64,000 nt of DNA from Cymodocea nodosa (taxonomy: Eukaryota > Streptophyta > Magnoliopsida > Alismatales > Cymodoceaceae): assembly GCA_036874045.1 (NCBI GenBank), contig CM072343.1, positions 330,001-394,000 of the forward strand, in the 5' to 3' direction. The translations under genes and the position numbers were made by a program. Position 1 is the first letter of the stretch, and the number at the start of each line of letters is the position of its first letter. The notes beneath the pieces were generated by a model, which did not search any database, was not told the origin of the DNA, and saw only the letters and a program-made list of their open reading frames with translations. Below, piece by piece: positions 24,352 to 34,234 of this stretch.

Positions 24352-25938
24352 AAGACTACTTTTTCTTTGAACATCCTCAGATTTCTCCCTGCATGTGCCT
24401 TACGTGGCCATTCCACGTGAACGAAAAATGTACACGTGGCGTACTGCCATCCAGAGAAAGATTTTTTCATATATATATATATGTTAATTACAAACGAATA
24501 GCTATGGTACACAGAAGATGCAACTAATCGGCCAAACTTATTAGTGTACCTAAACTACCTACAAAGTTTGATTCGATTTTGCCGCAGATCGTTGTCTTCT
24601 CGTTGTTCACCTGCAATTCATCAATTCAACTAACCGTAATGGTAATGATAATGATAATCTAATCTATAAAAAGTCCCACGTCAGTGAGATAAAATTTAAG
24701 CAAGAAAAATGTACGATAAATTTCGTTATTTATTAAGAATTGATTTTGATATAAAATAATATTTCATATGATGTCAAAATTCATTCACGTACGTCCCTGC
24801 ATACTTCGAATGTCCGTAGGATCGAAGATAAACAACCAGTGCAGAAGAATTTCAAAAGTCTCTCGGTCATGAATGTGAGGTTGAGATATGGTTTAACATA
24901 CGATGAATTCTTTTATCCGTCAACAATTGATTTTAAGGTAATTAACTAACCATAATAATAATGATAATCATGGTAGGCAAACGTATAATGGCTAATTAAA
25001 TTAAGGTACGCGCACATAATATACTGGCAGCAGACGGACTCGAAGTCCTAAGCGACATTATCAATATCAAATTAATCCTCAACAGCATTGCTTAATTATC
25101 AGAAACCATCTGTCCTTTTGGGGTCAACAGAGCAGACTTTGTTCCACGTTATATATAATTTACTTATTCGTGTGAGTTTGCATTTGCGTCTTTTATTATT
25201 ATTGCTATTGCTTATAATTAGATGAAAGTCGAGGGACGTGCGTATAAAAAGTTCGTCTTTTTTAACCAGTAGTGTTTGAATTTTTAACAGAAATCGTGAG
25301 TGTCATGCGTACATTCCCAATTAAACGAACCATTGAAGTTAATCAGTAAATAACTGCCGATCGTATTGCGATGATATTTTTTTTTACTCTCTTACGATTA
25401 AAAAGAAGAAGACTTATGTGTATGCGAACGTCTGCACATACGGATATAATTATTTAATGAGTTAGTAAAGATCGTGGAAGAGCGAGAGGCGGTACGTGAC
25501 GAAGAGACGATTGTTGACGACCACGGAAAAAAGCAAAAGAAAAGAAGAAGAAGAAGAAGAAGAAGACTGAAGGGTCGGCTGGTTATTCAAAACCGTCACG
25601 TTATCTGTCATTAAAGCCTCTCAGCAGTCCGACTCGCCCTTTCCCTTTCTCTTCTGTTACAACTCCTCAACCGCCTCGACGCTCACATGGCATTTAATAC
25701 TTTCCCCAGAAGTCCACTTAAACTCTTTTTTTTTTTTACGCAGAAGCAGAAGCCGCCCAAGCTCGTGTGAGAAGAACGCGGATTCATCACCAGCTAAGAT
25801 ATCTGTCATTGGGCGAACTTTGATTCAAAACAACAGCCTTTGAACTACCGCAACTGCGGATGCAGGTAATTCTACGGACTATTTATTATTCATTCCAGCT
25901 GTGTGTCATATCAATATCTCTCTGTTTCTCTCTCTATA

Positions 25939-25979
<41 letters not shown>

Positions 25980-26040
25980 GAAGGCGTAGCAAAGAAGGAA
26001 ACAATGGCTTAACTCGAACTAAACACAATCCATCGGTGTA
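23117..26040. other. Intergenic stretch with a GC-richer patch and TA repeats
   Basis: No gene is supported. A GC-richer patch at about 23480-23740 differs in composition from its surroundings and may be a relic of an unidentified repeat. TA runs lie near 23764-23781, 24324-24350 and 25941-25976, and a GAA run near 25540-25567. The last kilobase is the probable promoter of the 3-ketoacyl-CoA synthase gene. Confidence 0.5.
25941..25976 (+). repeat. TA dinucleotide microsatellite
   Basis: About eighteen TA units, about 100 bases upstream of the TATA box of the 3-ketoacyl-CoA synthase gene. Length variation here could alter promoter spacing. Confidence 0.95.
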
Positions 26041-26042
26041 TC

Positions 26043-26049
26043 TATAAAA
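26043..26049 (+). promoter_or_regulatory. TATA box of the 3-ketoacyl-CoA synthase gene
   Basis: TATAAAA, 54 bases before the ATG at 26103, which predicts a short leader starting near 26075. Confidence 0.7.
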
Positions 26050-26102
26050 AGACCACGGAACCAAAATAAACACTACAGGCACCCACTGCCAACGGCACAG
26101 CC

Positions 26103-27702
26103 ATGGCGGCGACGGTGATCAACAGCGGCAAGGACGACGACAAGCCCTTCTTTCCTTTTGGCTTCCTAAGGTTGTCTCCAACCCAGCTCCTGCAAGTCTC
26201 CTTGCTTGCTTTGCTAGCCCTAGCCCTAGTTCTTCACACCTTCCCGCCTTCCTGCTACTTCACCCCACATGCGCTCCACTTGATCCTCTCCCACCGCAAA
26301 ACCCTCGTGCTTTCCCTCTCCTGGTGCATCCTCGTCTCCCTTGGCTCCTATGTCTCGGCTCTCCCTCGCCCCGTCTTCCTCCTCGACTACTCATGCTTCC
26401 GACCGTCCGAGGAACGCCGGTGCAGTGTGGAGGTGTGTGAGTACTTCCTCCGTCGAACTCGGTGCTTCTCCGCTAAGAGCGAGGAGTTCATGAGGGGAAT
26501 ATACAGTAAGTCCGGCCTCAGCGACGAAACCTACGCGCCGCCCTTCATCTTCGAAGGCGTCACCCAACCGAATCACTCGTCCGTCGTCCAAGAGGCGGAG
26601 GAGGGAATGTTCGGCGCCGTAGACTCCCTGCTGGCCAAGACCCAAGTCCCCGTGTCTCTCATCGATACCGTCGTCGTCAGCTCCGGCTCTTTCGCTCCCG
26701 CGCCCTCCCTCTCTGCCTTTCTCGTCAACCGATACGGTTTCCGGCCCTCCGTTAAGACGTACAATCTCGCCGGTATGGGGTGCGGGTCCGCTGCGTTGGC
26801 GATCGACACGTTGGGCAGGAGCTTGTCGCGCTCCAGGTGTGTCCGGTACGCGCTTCTCGTTACCACGGAGAGCATAAGCTCCAGCTGGTACTTCGGTGAC
26901 GATCGTTCCATGCTCGTCCCCAACTGCATCTTCCGCGTTGGCTGCGCCGCGTCGTTGCTGACCAACGACCCCTCTCGCCGCAAGCAGGCAAAGATGGAGC
27001 TCCTTCGCTCTCTTCGCACACACCGTGGCGCCGACGATGCGTCCTATCATGCCGCCTTTCAGGTGCGTGTATACGATTAATATAACATCGTTACATTAAT
27101 TTTAGTTACTTAACGTAGATAGTGAATATTTGACATTAACTAGTATGAACAACGTTATTTGTCAACAGGCGGAGGACGCGGAAGGCAACGTCGGCGTCTC
27201 GCTGAAGAAGGATCTCGTCCGCGTCGCCGGTGAAGGTCTCAAGGACCACATAAGAACGGTGGGCATTCACGTCCTCCCACTCTCCCAGCTCCTTCGCTAC
27301 GCCTACAATCGCGTCGCTTCGTGGCTGACCGGGGATACATCCCGGAAGCCGTTCGTGCCGGACTTCAGGACGGCGTTCGAGCACATCTGCATTCACACCG
27401 GAGGGAAGGCGGTGATCGAGTCGGTGGACAGGGCGTTGAGGTTGGGGGAGGACGCGACGGAAGCGGCCAGGATGACCTTGCACCGCTTCGGAAACACGTC
27501 GAGCAGCTTGGTTTTCTACGAGCTGGCCTACTTCGAGGCCAAGGGAAGGTTGAAGAAGGGGGACAGGATGTGGATGCTCGCCTTCGGCACTGGATTCAAG
27601 GTGTGCACTGTCGTCTGGAAGGTCCTCAGTGAGTCGTCAGGGATGGATCCGGATAATCCGTGGAGAGACTGCGTCCATCGGTATCCTCTTAAAGCATGGT
27701 AG
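26103..27702 (+). CDS. KCS: 3-Ketoacyl-CoA synthase (KCS3/12/19 group)
   Basis: Endoplasmic-reticulum condensing enzyme that adds malonyl-CoA to acyl-CoA, the first and chain-length-setting step of very-long-chain fatty acid elongation for waxes, cutin-associated lipids and sphingolipids. Exon 1 is 26103-27062 and exon 2 is 27169-27702, giving 497 residues. Two N-terminal membrane segments (about 28-50 and 62-85) precede the FAE1-type condensing domain. The catalytic triad is present: Cys227 in GMGC, His396 in CIHTGGKA and Asn429 in RFGNTSS. The motif RTHRGADDASYHAAFQ/AEDAEG at the intron matches KCS3/12/19-type proteins, where RTHHGAREESY is found. Around the catalytic Cys it reads GMGCGSAAL instead of the common GMGCSA, and FRVGCAASLL replaces FRSGGAAILL. 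Both are substitutions without length change, so the enzyme looks complete, with possible shifts in substrate choice. Confidence 0.96.
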
Positions 27703-27908
27703 CCGGTTAAAACTAAACAAGGACCATTCACGAAGGGGATGATTCATATCTAATCAAGCAGAAGATTAATCGATCCCATAAGAATCAACTACAGATAATA
27801 AAGAATCTGAAGCGGTTTTCGTTGTTATACGTGAATACATACGTACAGGAGCATGCATACTTTATATCTGTCTATTAATTTTTTCTTAGTAATTATTTCG
27901 ATCTATAA

Positions 27909-27941
<33 letters not shown>

Positions 27942-30190
27942 GATAAGACGTGTAAGTATATATTACACATTATGGCTTGTCTAGTGATCATTTATATATT
28001 AATGTACCGAGTTGATTTTATGAGCTAGCAAGGGAGAGGGCAGACTTGTTGTAGGGGAGAATCACCGATCGATAGAGATTATAGATGCATGTATTAATCC
28101 GAGCCCTAGAAGAAGAAAGCAGCAAACTTTTTCTATCAAACTTAATCAATCAGTGGTTGTAGAAGCAACGACTCCACATATATTCGAACTTGATGTGATT
28201 TGAGCGTGACCTCGTTGTCCATTTCTTAATCTGAGCATGACATTGTTGTCAGCAAAGTGAGATTGTCACCTACTCTCCTCTCTAAATCTTGACTTCCATA
28301 TAAACACAAGTCGATCACCAAAACTAAAAGTCTCGTTCCATGACCCACAGGATTTTAAACGAAAGTCTCAAGGAGCACGGAACCTCAACTCTCCTCATTC
28401 ATATAATTCGTTGCCGAAAGCCGATTAATGAGAAAAGGAAGAAAAAAGATTGTGGAGGGAGTCATAAATTGAGTAAGGCTAAGAAGAATCTGTTTGTTAA
28501 TTATGGTCTCACACTGGTAAGCTCCCGAGGCTACTAACATTGGATTGAACTCTTCACCAAATTGTTATATGATTTCAAGGTGAATCTTAACAGAACTAAC
28601 ATTACTAACCACACCATATCTGTGATTTTTTTTTCTTCTTCTAAATATTATGATAATTGGATTATCATTTTCTGATATTTTAGAGCATGACAGTATCTGT
28701 TGATTTAGAGAGCCTGCATGTGTGGGCAAAACATATTTATGTGGTGGAGTTGAGAAACATTCATATGTTTTTCCCATCAGTGAGTGTCGAAGCCGAACTA
28801 CATCAAAAGATTCTAGGTCTTCCTCTTGGATACCATACATAGGGTGGTGTTAAAGATGTTGATCTTCTTACATGTACACACTACTTCAACTGACCATTCA
28901 AATCTTACGATGTTTGTTGTTGTTAAGCTTGCACTCAAGGCAAGCCAACTCTAATTAATATCAAAGACAAGCACACTCTTGCTTGAGCATATACACTTGA
29001 GAAAATGATCCATCAGCATACACCAAACTTTCATGGTTCATGCCTGGCTGTAGGTGGCAAGAGCAAAATTACAACCTTGAGCTAACATTCATGTATATGA
29101 AAAGAAGAGAGTAAAGTTGAATATTAAAGAAGAATAAAAAAGTTGAAGGGGCTAATTACATGCATCAAACATGTATGGTAAAAGGACTTCTAGGTAGAAA
29201 TTTATGTAGCATATAGAAAATGGAAATGATTAATCAAAAGTCAAGCTTTTTAGACATGGAATGCACCCTTTGGGATCATTACACCTCATGTAATCTAGAA
29301 ATAGTCAAGAAAAGAAATATATATACTTTGAGCCTAAAATATGTAAATGTCTTTATACTTTTTGACAAGAGAGTATATAAATTATCATAAATTTTTGCAC
29401 TACTCTATGTGAATAAAAATAATTATGAAAAACGATAACACTCGGTATAAATTGTTATAAAAAAGTTGTATTCCTATGCCTTCTAAGTAAAGCAATCATA
29501 AAAAAATGACACTACTCCTCAACGTGAGTATAAAATGTCACGAACAATTAAAAAAAAAAAAATGCTTTGTTCTCCTCCACTTGAGTCGAACAATTATAAA
29601 AATAAAAAAAAATGACGTCACTTCCTTTTTTTTAACATGAACGCAAAGTACCATAAAACTTTGTGCTCATTTACTTATGTACGAATAGTAATTATAAAAA
29701 ACAACACCACTTCTCGATAAAAAGTATAAATTATCAAAAAAATTTCACTCATTTGCCAACCATGGAGAATACCAAAGTACCCAAGAATGAATACCTGTAC
29801 GGTACAATTACATCATTTCCTCTTTAGTTAAGTTTTGTTGGTAATGGCAGTGCTTTGGCTAAATTCGGGTTCATAATCCCTGTAATTATAATCCAAGAGC
29901 AAATCCTGCACATATCTGCTATGCTATTGGTATGCCAATCCTTCACGAAAGCCTTCACACATCCGCTCCAAGGAACGATTTCGAGTCAAAAAAATAAAGA
30001 TTTGAAATAGACATCTCAACGTTTCTCACATATATATATATATATATAATTTATAAGCAAGTTTTACTTAAATTAATTGAGTAAAGGTTAAGAAGTTGTC
30101 TAACTTTGTTAATCGTCGTGTTAATGTATATGTGTTGGTCGCGTCTCTTTTCACCAACCGTGGCAGTGAGAAATTAGGAGAGCAACATTG
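27703..30190. other. Intergenic stretch between the KCS and CYP96 genes
   Basis: AT-rich. A CA run at about 27909-27928 passes into a short TA run, and another TA run is at about 30031-30048. Short repeated phrases with AAAATGAC/ACACTACT flavour occur at 29400-29760. The stretch at 28100-28850 has a different texture and may be an old repeat, but I cannot name a family. No gene is supported. Confidence 0.45.
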
Positions 30191-30196
30191 AACACC

Positions 30197-31744
30197 ATGG
30201 CCTTCCTTGCTCTATTTCCGGTGGTGAAGCCGTACCCTGAAACCCTAGTAGCCCTAGCATGCTTACTCCTCCTCCTCTACGTCCACCACCGCCGGCGCCA
30301 GCGACGGGTTCCTACGTCATGGCCGCTGGTCGGCATGCTCCCTGAAACCCTCGCCCAGATCAACCGCATCCACGACAGAACCACCGACGTTCTGGAGGAC
30401 TCCGGGTGCACCTTCCTCTTCAAGGGCCCCTGGTTCACTGGGATGGACAACCTCGTCACCTGTGATCCCGCTAACGTCAACCACATCTTCAACGCAAGAT
30501 TCGCCAACTACCCCAAGGGCGACGAGTTTGTCGAGATCTTCGACATCCTCGGCGGTGGAATCTTCAACGCCGACCACCAGCCGTGGAAGTCCCAACGACG
30601 GATGACTCACGGGCTCATGGCCGAGCAGAGTTTCCGGAGGTACGTGGCCGGCACCAGCCGCGAGAAGATCATGAACGCCATCGTCCCCATGCTCGACGCG
30701 GCAGTCGAGAAGGGGACGGTTCTCGACCTCCAAGACCTGTTCCAGAGGTTCACGTTCGACGCCACGTGCATGCTGGTGATGGGAGTCGATCCTCGCTGTC
30801 TGTCGGCGGGGCTACCGGAGGTGCCGTTCGCGAAGGCGATAGACGAGGCCATGGAAGTGTTGATGCTGCGCCATTTGCTGCCAAGGAGCTGGTGGAAGCT
30901 GATGAAGAAGATGAAGTTAGGGCCGGAGAAGAAGCTCGCCGCAGCGTGGGAGACCATCGACGAGTTCATAGAGGACCATGTCTCGAAGAAGAAGGAAGAG
31001 CTCTGCAGGACAGGGGAGGACAAGGGAGAGCCCTCCCCGGACATGCTGACGTCGTGCCTGAGCGGCAGGGTCACGGAGGCCCAGGCCAACAAGGTGGATT
31101 TCTCCTCCAAGGTCTTCCTCCGGGACATGGTGGTGAATCTAATGCTGGCGGGGAGGGACACCACCGCCTCGGGGCTGACGTGGTTCTTCTGGCTGCTGTC
31201 GAAGCACCCACGCGTGGAAGCCAAGATCCTGGAAGAGTTAAGGGAGAGCTCAAAGGTCTGCAACGGCGAGTTCGAGGCGCAGGAGCTGGCGTCGATGGTG
31301 TACCTGCACGCGGCCTTGTGCGAGTCGCTGAGGCTGTACCCGCCGGTGCCGTTCGAGCACAAGGCGGTGGTGGAGGCGGACGTGCTGCCGAGTGGGCACC
31401 GGGTCTGGCCGGAGGAGAAGATACTGGTGTCGCTGTACTCGATGGGGAGGATGGAAGGGGTGTGGGGGAAGGACTGCAGGGAGTTCCGGCCGGAGAGATG
31501 GATCGGGGAGAGCGGGAAGGTCCGGCACGAGCCGTCGTACAAGTTCATGTCTTTCAACTGCGGGGCACGGACGTGCCTGGGGAAGGACATTGCCTTCACG
31601 CAGATGAAGGCGGCGGTGGCCGGAGTGATGAGCCGCTTCGCGGTGGAGGTGGTGGAGGGACACGCCGCCGTGCCCAAGCCTTCCATCCTACTCCATATGA
31701 AGTATGGGTTGAAGGTTAAGGTCAAGAGGAGGGAGGACTTCTAG
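30197..31744 (+). CDS. CYP96: Cytochrome P450, CYP96 family
   Basis: Membrane-bound haem monooxygenase of the CYP86 clan. CYP96 members hydroxylate long-chain aliphatics; Arabidopsis CYP96A15 (MAH1) makes secondary alcohols and ketones from wax alkanes. Single exon, 515 residues, start ATG 30197 (MAFLALFPVV); the frame upstream has no ATG. Visible: an N-terminal anchor (about 15-30), a basic linker (HHRRRQRR), the proline hinge PTSWPLVG, the I-helix AGRDTT (318-323), ESLR (376-379), the PERW region, and the haem-binding loop FNCGARTCLG with ligand Cys460. The loop fits FxxGxRxCxG but has CA where CYP96 and CYP86 members usually have AG-P (FNAGPRTCLG). The intronless structure is normal for monocot CYP96. 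The gene stands about 2.5 kb downstream of a KCS gene on the same strand, so both could serve the cuticle. Confidence 0.96.
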   Translation: MAFLALFPVVKPYPETLVALACLLLLLYVHHRRRQRRVPTSWPLVGMLPETLAQINRIHDRTTDVLEDSGCTFLFKGPWFTGMDNLVTCDPANVNHIFNARFANYPKGDEFVEIFDILGGGIFNADHQPWKSQRRMTHGLMAEQSFRRYVAGTSREKIMNAIVPMLDAAVEKGTVLDLQDLFQRFTFDATCMLVMGVDPRCLSAGLPEVPFAKAIDEAMEVLMLRHLLPRSWWKLMKKMKLGPEKKLAAAWETIDEFIEDHVSKKKEELCRTGEDKGEPSPDMLTSCLSGRVTEAQANKVDFSSKVFLRDMVVNLMLAGRDTTASGLTWFFWLLSKHPRVEAKILEELRESSKVCNGEFEAQELASMVYLHAALCESLRLYPPVPFEHKAVVEADVLPSGHRVWPEEKILVSLYSMGRMEGVWGKDCREFRPERWIGESGKVRHEPSYKFMSFNCGARTCLGKDIAFTQMKAAVAGVMSRFAVEVVEGHAAVPKPSILLHMKYGLKVKVKRREDF

Positions 31745-31746
31745 AC

Positions 31747-31748
<2 letters not shown>

Positions 31749-31783
<35 letters not shown>
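31749..31783 (+). repeat. TTA trinucleotide microsatellite
   Basis: About eleven TTA units begin just after the CYP96 stop codon, so they lie in the 3' untranslated region. Confidence 0.95.
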
Positions 31784-31790
31784 TCCTACG

Positions 31791-32028
31791 TCTCTGTTTG
31801 AGTTTGAAGAAGTACGTGTGATTTGTTGTATTCTAAATAATTAGGATTGCCTTTTGTTTGTTTGTTTGTTTTTTTTTTCTTCTAGATTTCTGTTTGAGTC
31901 TGAAGAATCATGTGCTATTTGATGTATTCTATAATTAGGATTGGTATGTTTGTTTTTTTTTCCTAGGTTTCTGTTTGAGTTTGAAGAAGCATGTGGGATT
32001 TGATGTGTTCTAAATAATTAGGAATGCT
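31791..32028 (+). repeat. Three degenerate tandem copies, about 80-96 bp period
   Basis: Copies begin at about 31791, 31887 and 31968. Each starts TCTGTTTGAG, followed by TTGAAGAA and GATTTGATGTATTC, and ends AATTAGGATTG or close to it, separated by T-rich spacers. A partial fourth copy of the ending lies near 32050. The array is in or just past the CYP96 3' untranslated region. Confidence 0.75.
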
Positions 32029-33580
32029 TGTCTTTTTTCCAAAGTATCTATAATTAGGATTGTTGATAATAATCATAATGTGTGTGATTTGATGTTATAT
32101 ATTGAATAGGAATGTTGATAATGATAATGTTTTATGTAGATTTCAATTCATAGCATTTGATTTTTTTTTTTTTTTTTTTTTTTTGTGATCCTCAAACATT
32201 CAAACATGAATATCCTTAAAGTTGATAAAAGGTAAGTCTTTATGGACACTCAAATAGTATGTTTGATAATAGATATAAATGCATCTCATGACATTTAATT
32301 GAAGTCATGCGATTAAAGTTGGAACTGTTCGAAAACGAAGGTCCTAATCTTAAACCACTTGGGAGATAATATTTTATTAGTTCTCTTAACGTCAATTGAT
32401 TTTAAAATAAATATTGTTATAATATCAAAATAAATCTACACACGTTATCTATAAGATACTTATAAGTTAAAAGAGAGAGTGTTACAATTGTCAAGGATCA
32501 TCAGACGAAAATTTTCAAATCGTTAAAACAACAAGTTTAAAGTTTGTTTTCTGATTGTTAATTGATTTTAAGATAAATAAATATTACCCGTGACAAACTC
32601 TGATCTTATTAAATCTTTAAAAAGAAAGGCTAATATGTACGGTCGCTATTAATTAAATCTTACGTCTCTTATTTTCAACTTTCTTGCTTCTGTTTATAGT
32701 CAACGACGAATAAAGACGTCTAGTCGTATTCAAAACAAATATTTGTCCAAAAGACGATTTTGACCGCGGGGGGAGGGGGGGGGGGTGGGAGGTTTCGTCG
32801 CCATCCCCGGCCATGCCGTCAGGTGAATGGGACTTCATCAAAGAATATATGGTTGAAGATGTACCACTGCCATTTAATTAGATCCTCATGATTTTTTGAA
32901 AAGTTTCACCTGGAAATCTAATAATCACGATATAATTTGACTGTATTAAATCATATACTAATCATATTTTTTAATATATCAAATTCTAAAATTCATATAT
33001 TAAACTTACAAATCGATATATTATTTTAAAAAATATTATGCTTAATTTAATACAGATTCTTAAATTTTAAAAGTTCAATATATTAATCATAACGACACGA
33101 TTCAATTCCACTGGACAGTAGTCCAACACAACCTAGAAAATCATATTATGTCCTTCAATGACACAATTTAACCATACCAAACCGGGATAGTACGATCGAA
33201 CTTGATTTAATTGACATGTCTAAAGATGAGGTGACTGTTCATCCACACTACCACAAACTTGAAAATCTATAGTCGTGAACAAATAAATGTACCATCTTTA
33301 ATTAATTACCTCTGTGTGAGAGAATTTAATGCATGTCACAAAATTTTCCAAGATATAAGGTTGGGTCTTCAAGATTGATTATCCATTGAGGTCTTAGTCT
33401 AGCAAAAATAAAGTTGAGAAAGCTAAAGCTAAAAACAATTCTTACACATCCACCGCCAGAACCAACACCAGGTTTTGTTGAACTCAACTTCTACACCATG
33501 AGAGAAACCGGATTGTAACCTCTCCACTACCAAACAACTCCATTCTCTATTCCAACACAAGGCATGAAACACTCACCATT
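32029..33580. other. AT-rich intergenic stretch
   Basis: A long T tract (about 32161-32184) and a G-rich tract (about 32768-32790) are the only landmarks. No open frame with a domain is visible. Confidence 0.5.
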
Positions 33581-33583
33581 CAC

Positions 33584-33590
33584 TATAAAT
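33584..33590 (+). promoter_or_regulatory. TATA box of the small membrane protein gene
   Basis: TATAAAT, 58 bases before the ATG at 33642, at a usual distance for a short plant leader. Confidence 0.5.
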
Positions 33591-33641
33591 AAAGCTGGAC
33601 AACTACTAATTAACCAAAGCATAAAACTTACCACACCTGAA

Positions 33642-33992
33642 ATGGCACGCCTTCTCTTTGCAGGTAGCAGTGTTGCCGCCAGTAAGACAAGCGGCGTTCA
33701 TCTGGGGATTGCAAGTTTCATCATGTGTGTGGTTGCAGTAATAGCTTGTGCATCCCATGGACGTCGATGGCGCAGGTTCTTCCCTGTCGGACGTCAGAGT
33801 AACAACCCAGTCATACTAAGCATGAACCAAGTCCAACCTGGAGTTGAAGGGGATGGATGCATTTGGCGGAGGAGTATAATCATGGGTGAGAAATGCCAAT
33901 ACCCAGAGTTCTCTGGTGTCATCACCTACGATTCTGATGGCAATATTGTCCGCCCGTCTGGTACCAGTGCACTGCAGCCTTGGAAAGTATAG
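33642..33992 (+). CDS. Small membrane-anchored protein of unknown function
   Basis: Intronless frame of 116 residues from ATG 33642. An in-frame ATG at 33564 would add 26 residues but lies upstream of the TATA-like box. There is one hydrophobic segment (about 20-40, LGIASFIMCVVAVIACA), then an Arg-rich turn (GRRWRRFF). The C-terminal half carries GCIWRRSIIMGEKCQYPEFS followed by GVITYDSDGNIV. The pattern W-R/Q-x-x-I-x-MGEKCQ-x-P-x-FSGVI-x-YD-x-x-GN recalls a family of tiny, secreted or membrane-anchored plant proteins that I have seen only as uncharacterised. No biochemical role can be assigned. The gene is convergent with RH39, whose stop lies about 240 bases away. Confidence 0.65.
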   Translation: MARLLFAGSSVAASKTSGVHLGIASFIMCVVAVIACASHGRRWRRFFPVGRQSNNPVILSMNQVQPGVEGDGCIWRRSIIMGEKCQYPEFSGVITYDSDGNIVRPSGTSALQPWKV

Positions 33993-34234
33993 AAGACAAT
34001 GCCATTGTGGTAATATCTATAGCTCCTATAACAGCATGCCAAGTTCCTTTTTTCCCCTTCTAGAGGTCTCATTATAATCTAAGAATGATTTGTGACGAAT
34101 TCTCCAAGTTAAACAGGCAAAGAACCTAAAATACAATGAGAGAGAGGGAGAGAGAGATTTTGACTAGAAGATTCTTGGTGATTGTAGTGATTCACAACAT
34201 ATAAAAACAAAATTCTTATTCAAACTTCACATGA

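Noticed and set aside
28100-28850. Stretch with a texture like a worn long terminal repeat.
   Set aside because: I could not find matching ends, a target duplication or a second copy in the window.
30583-31725. Very long frames in other phases across the CYP96 gene (plus 30583-31719 and minus 30607-31725).
   Set aside because: They are composition shadows of a GC-rich exon. The Gly/Arg-rich and Ser/Pro-rich translations match no protein family.
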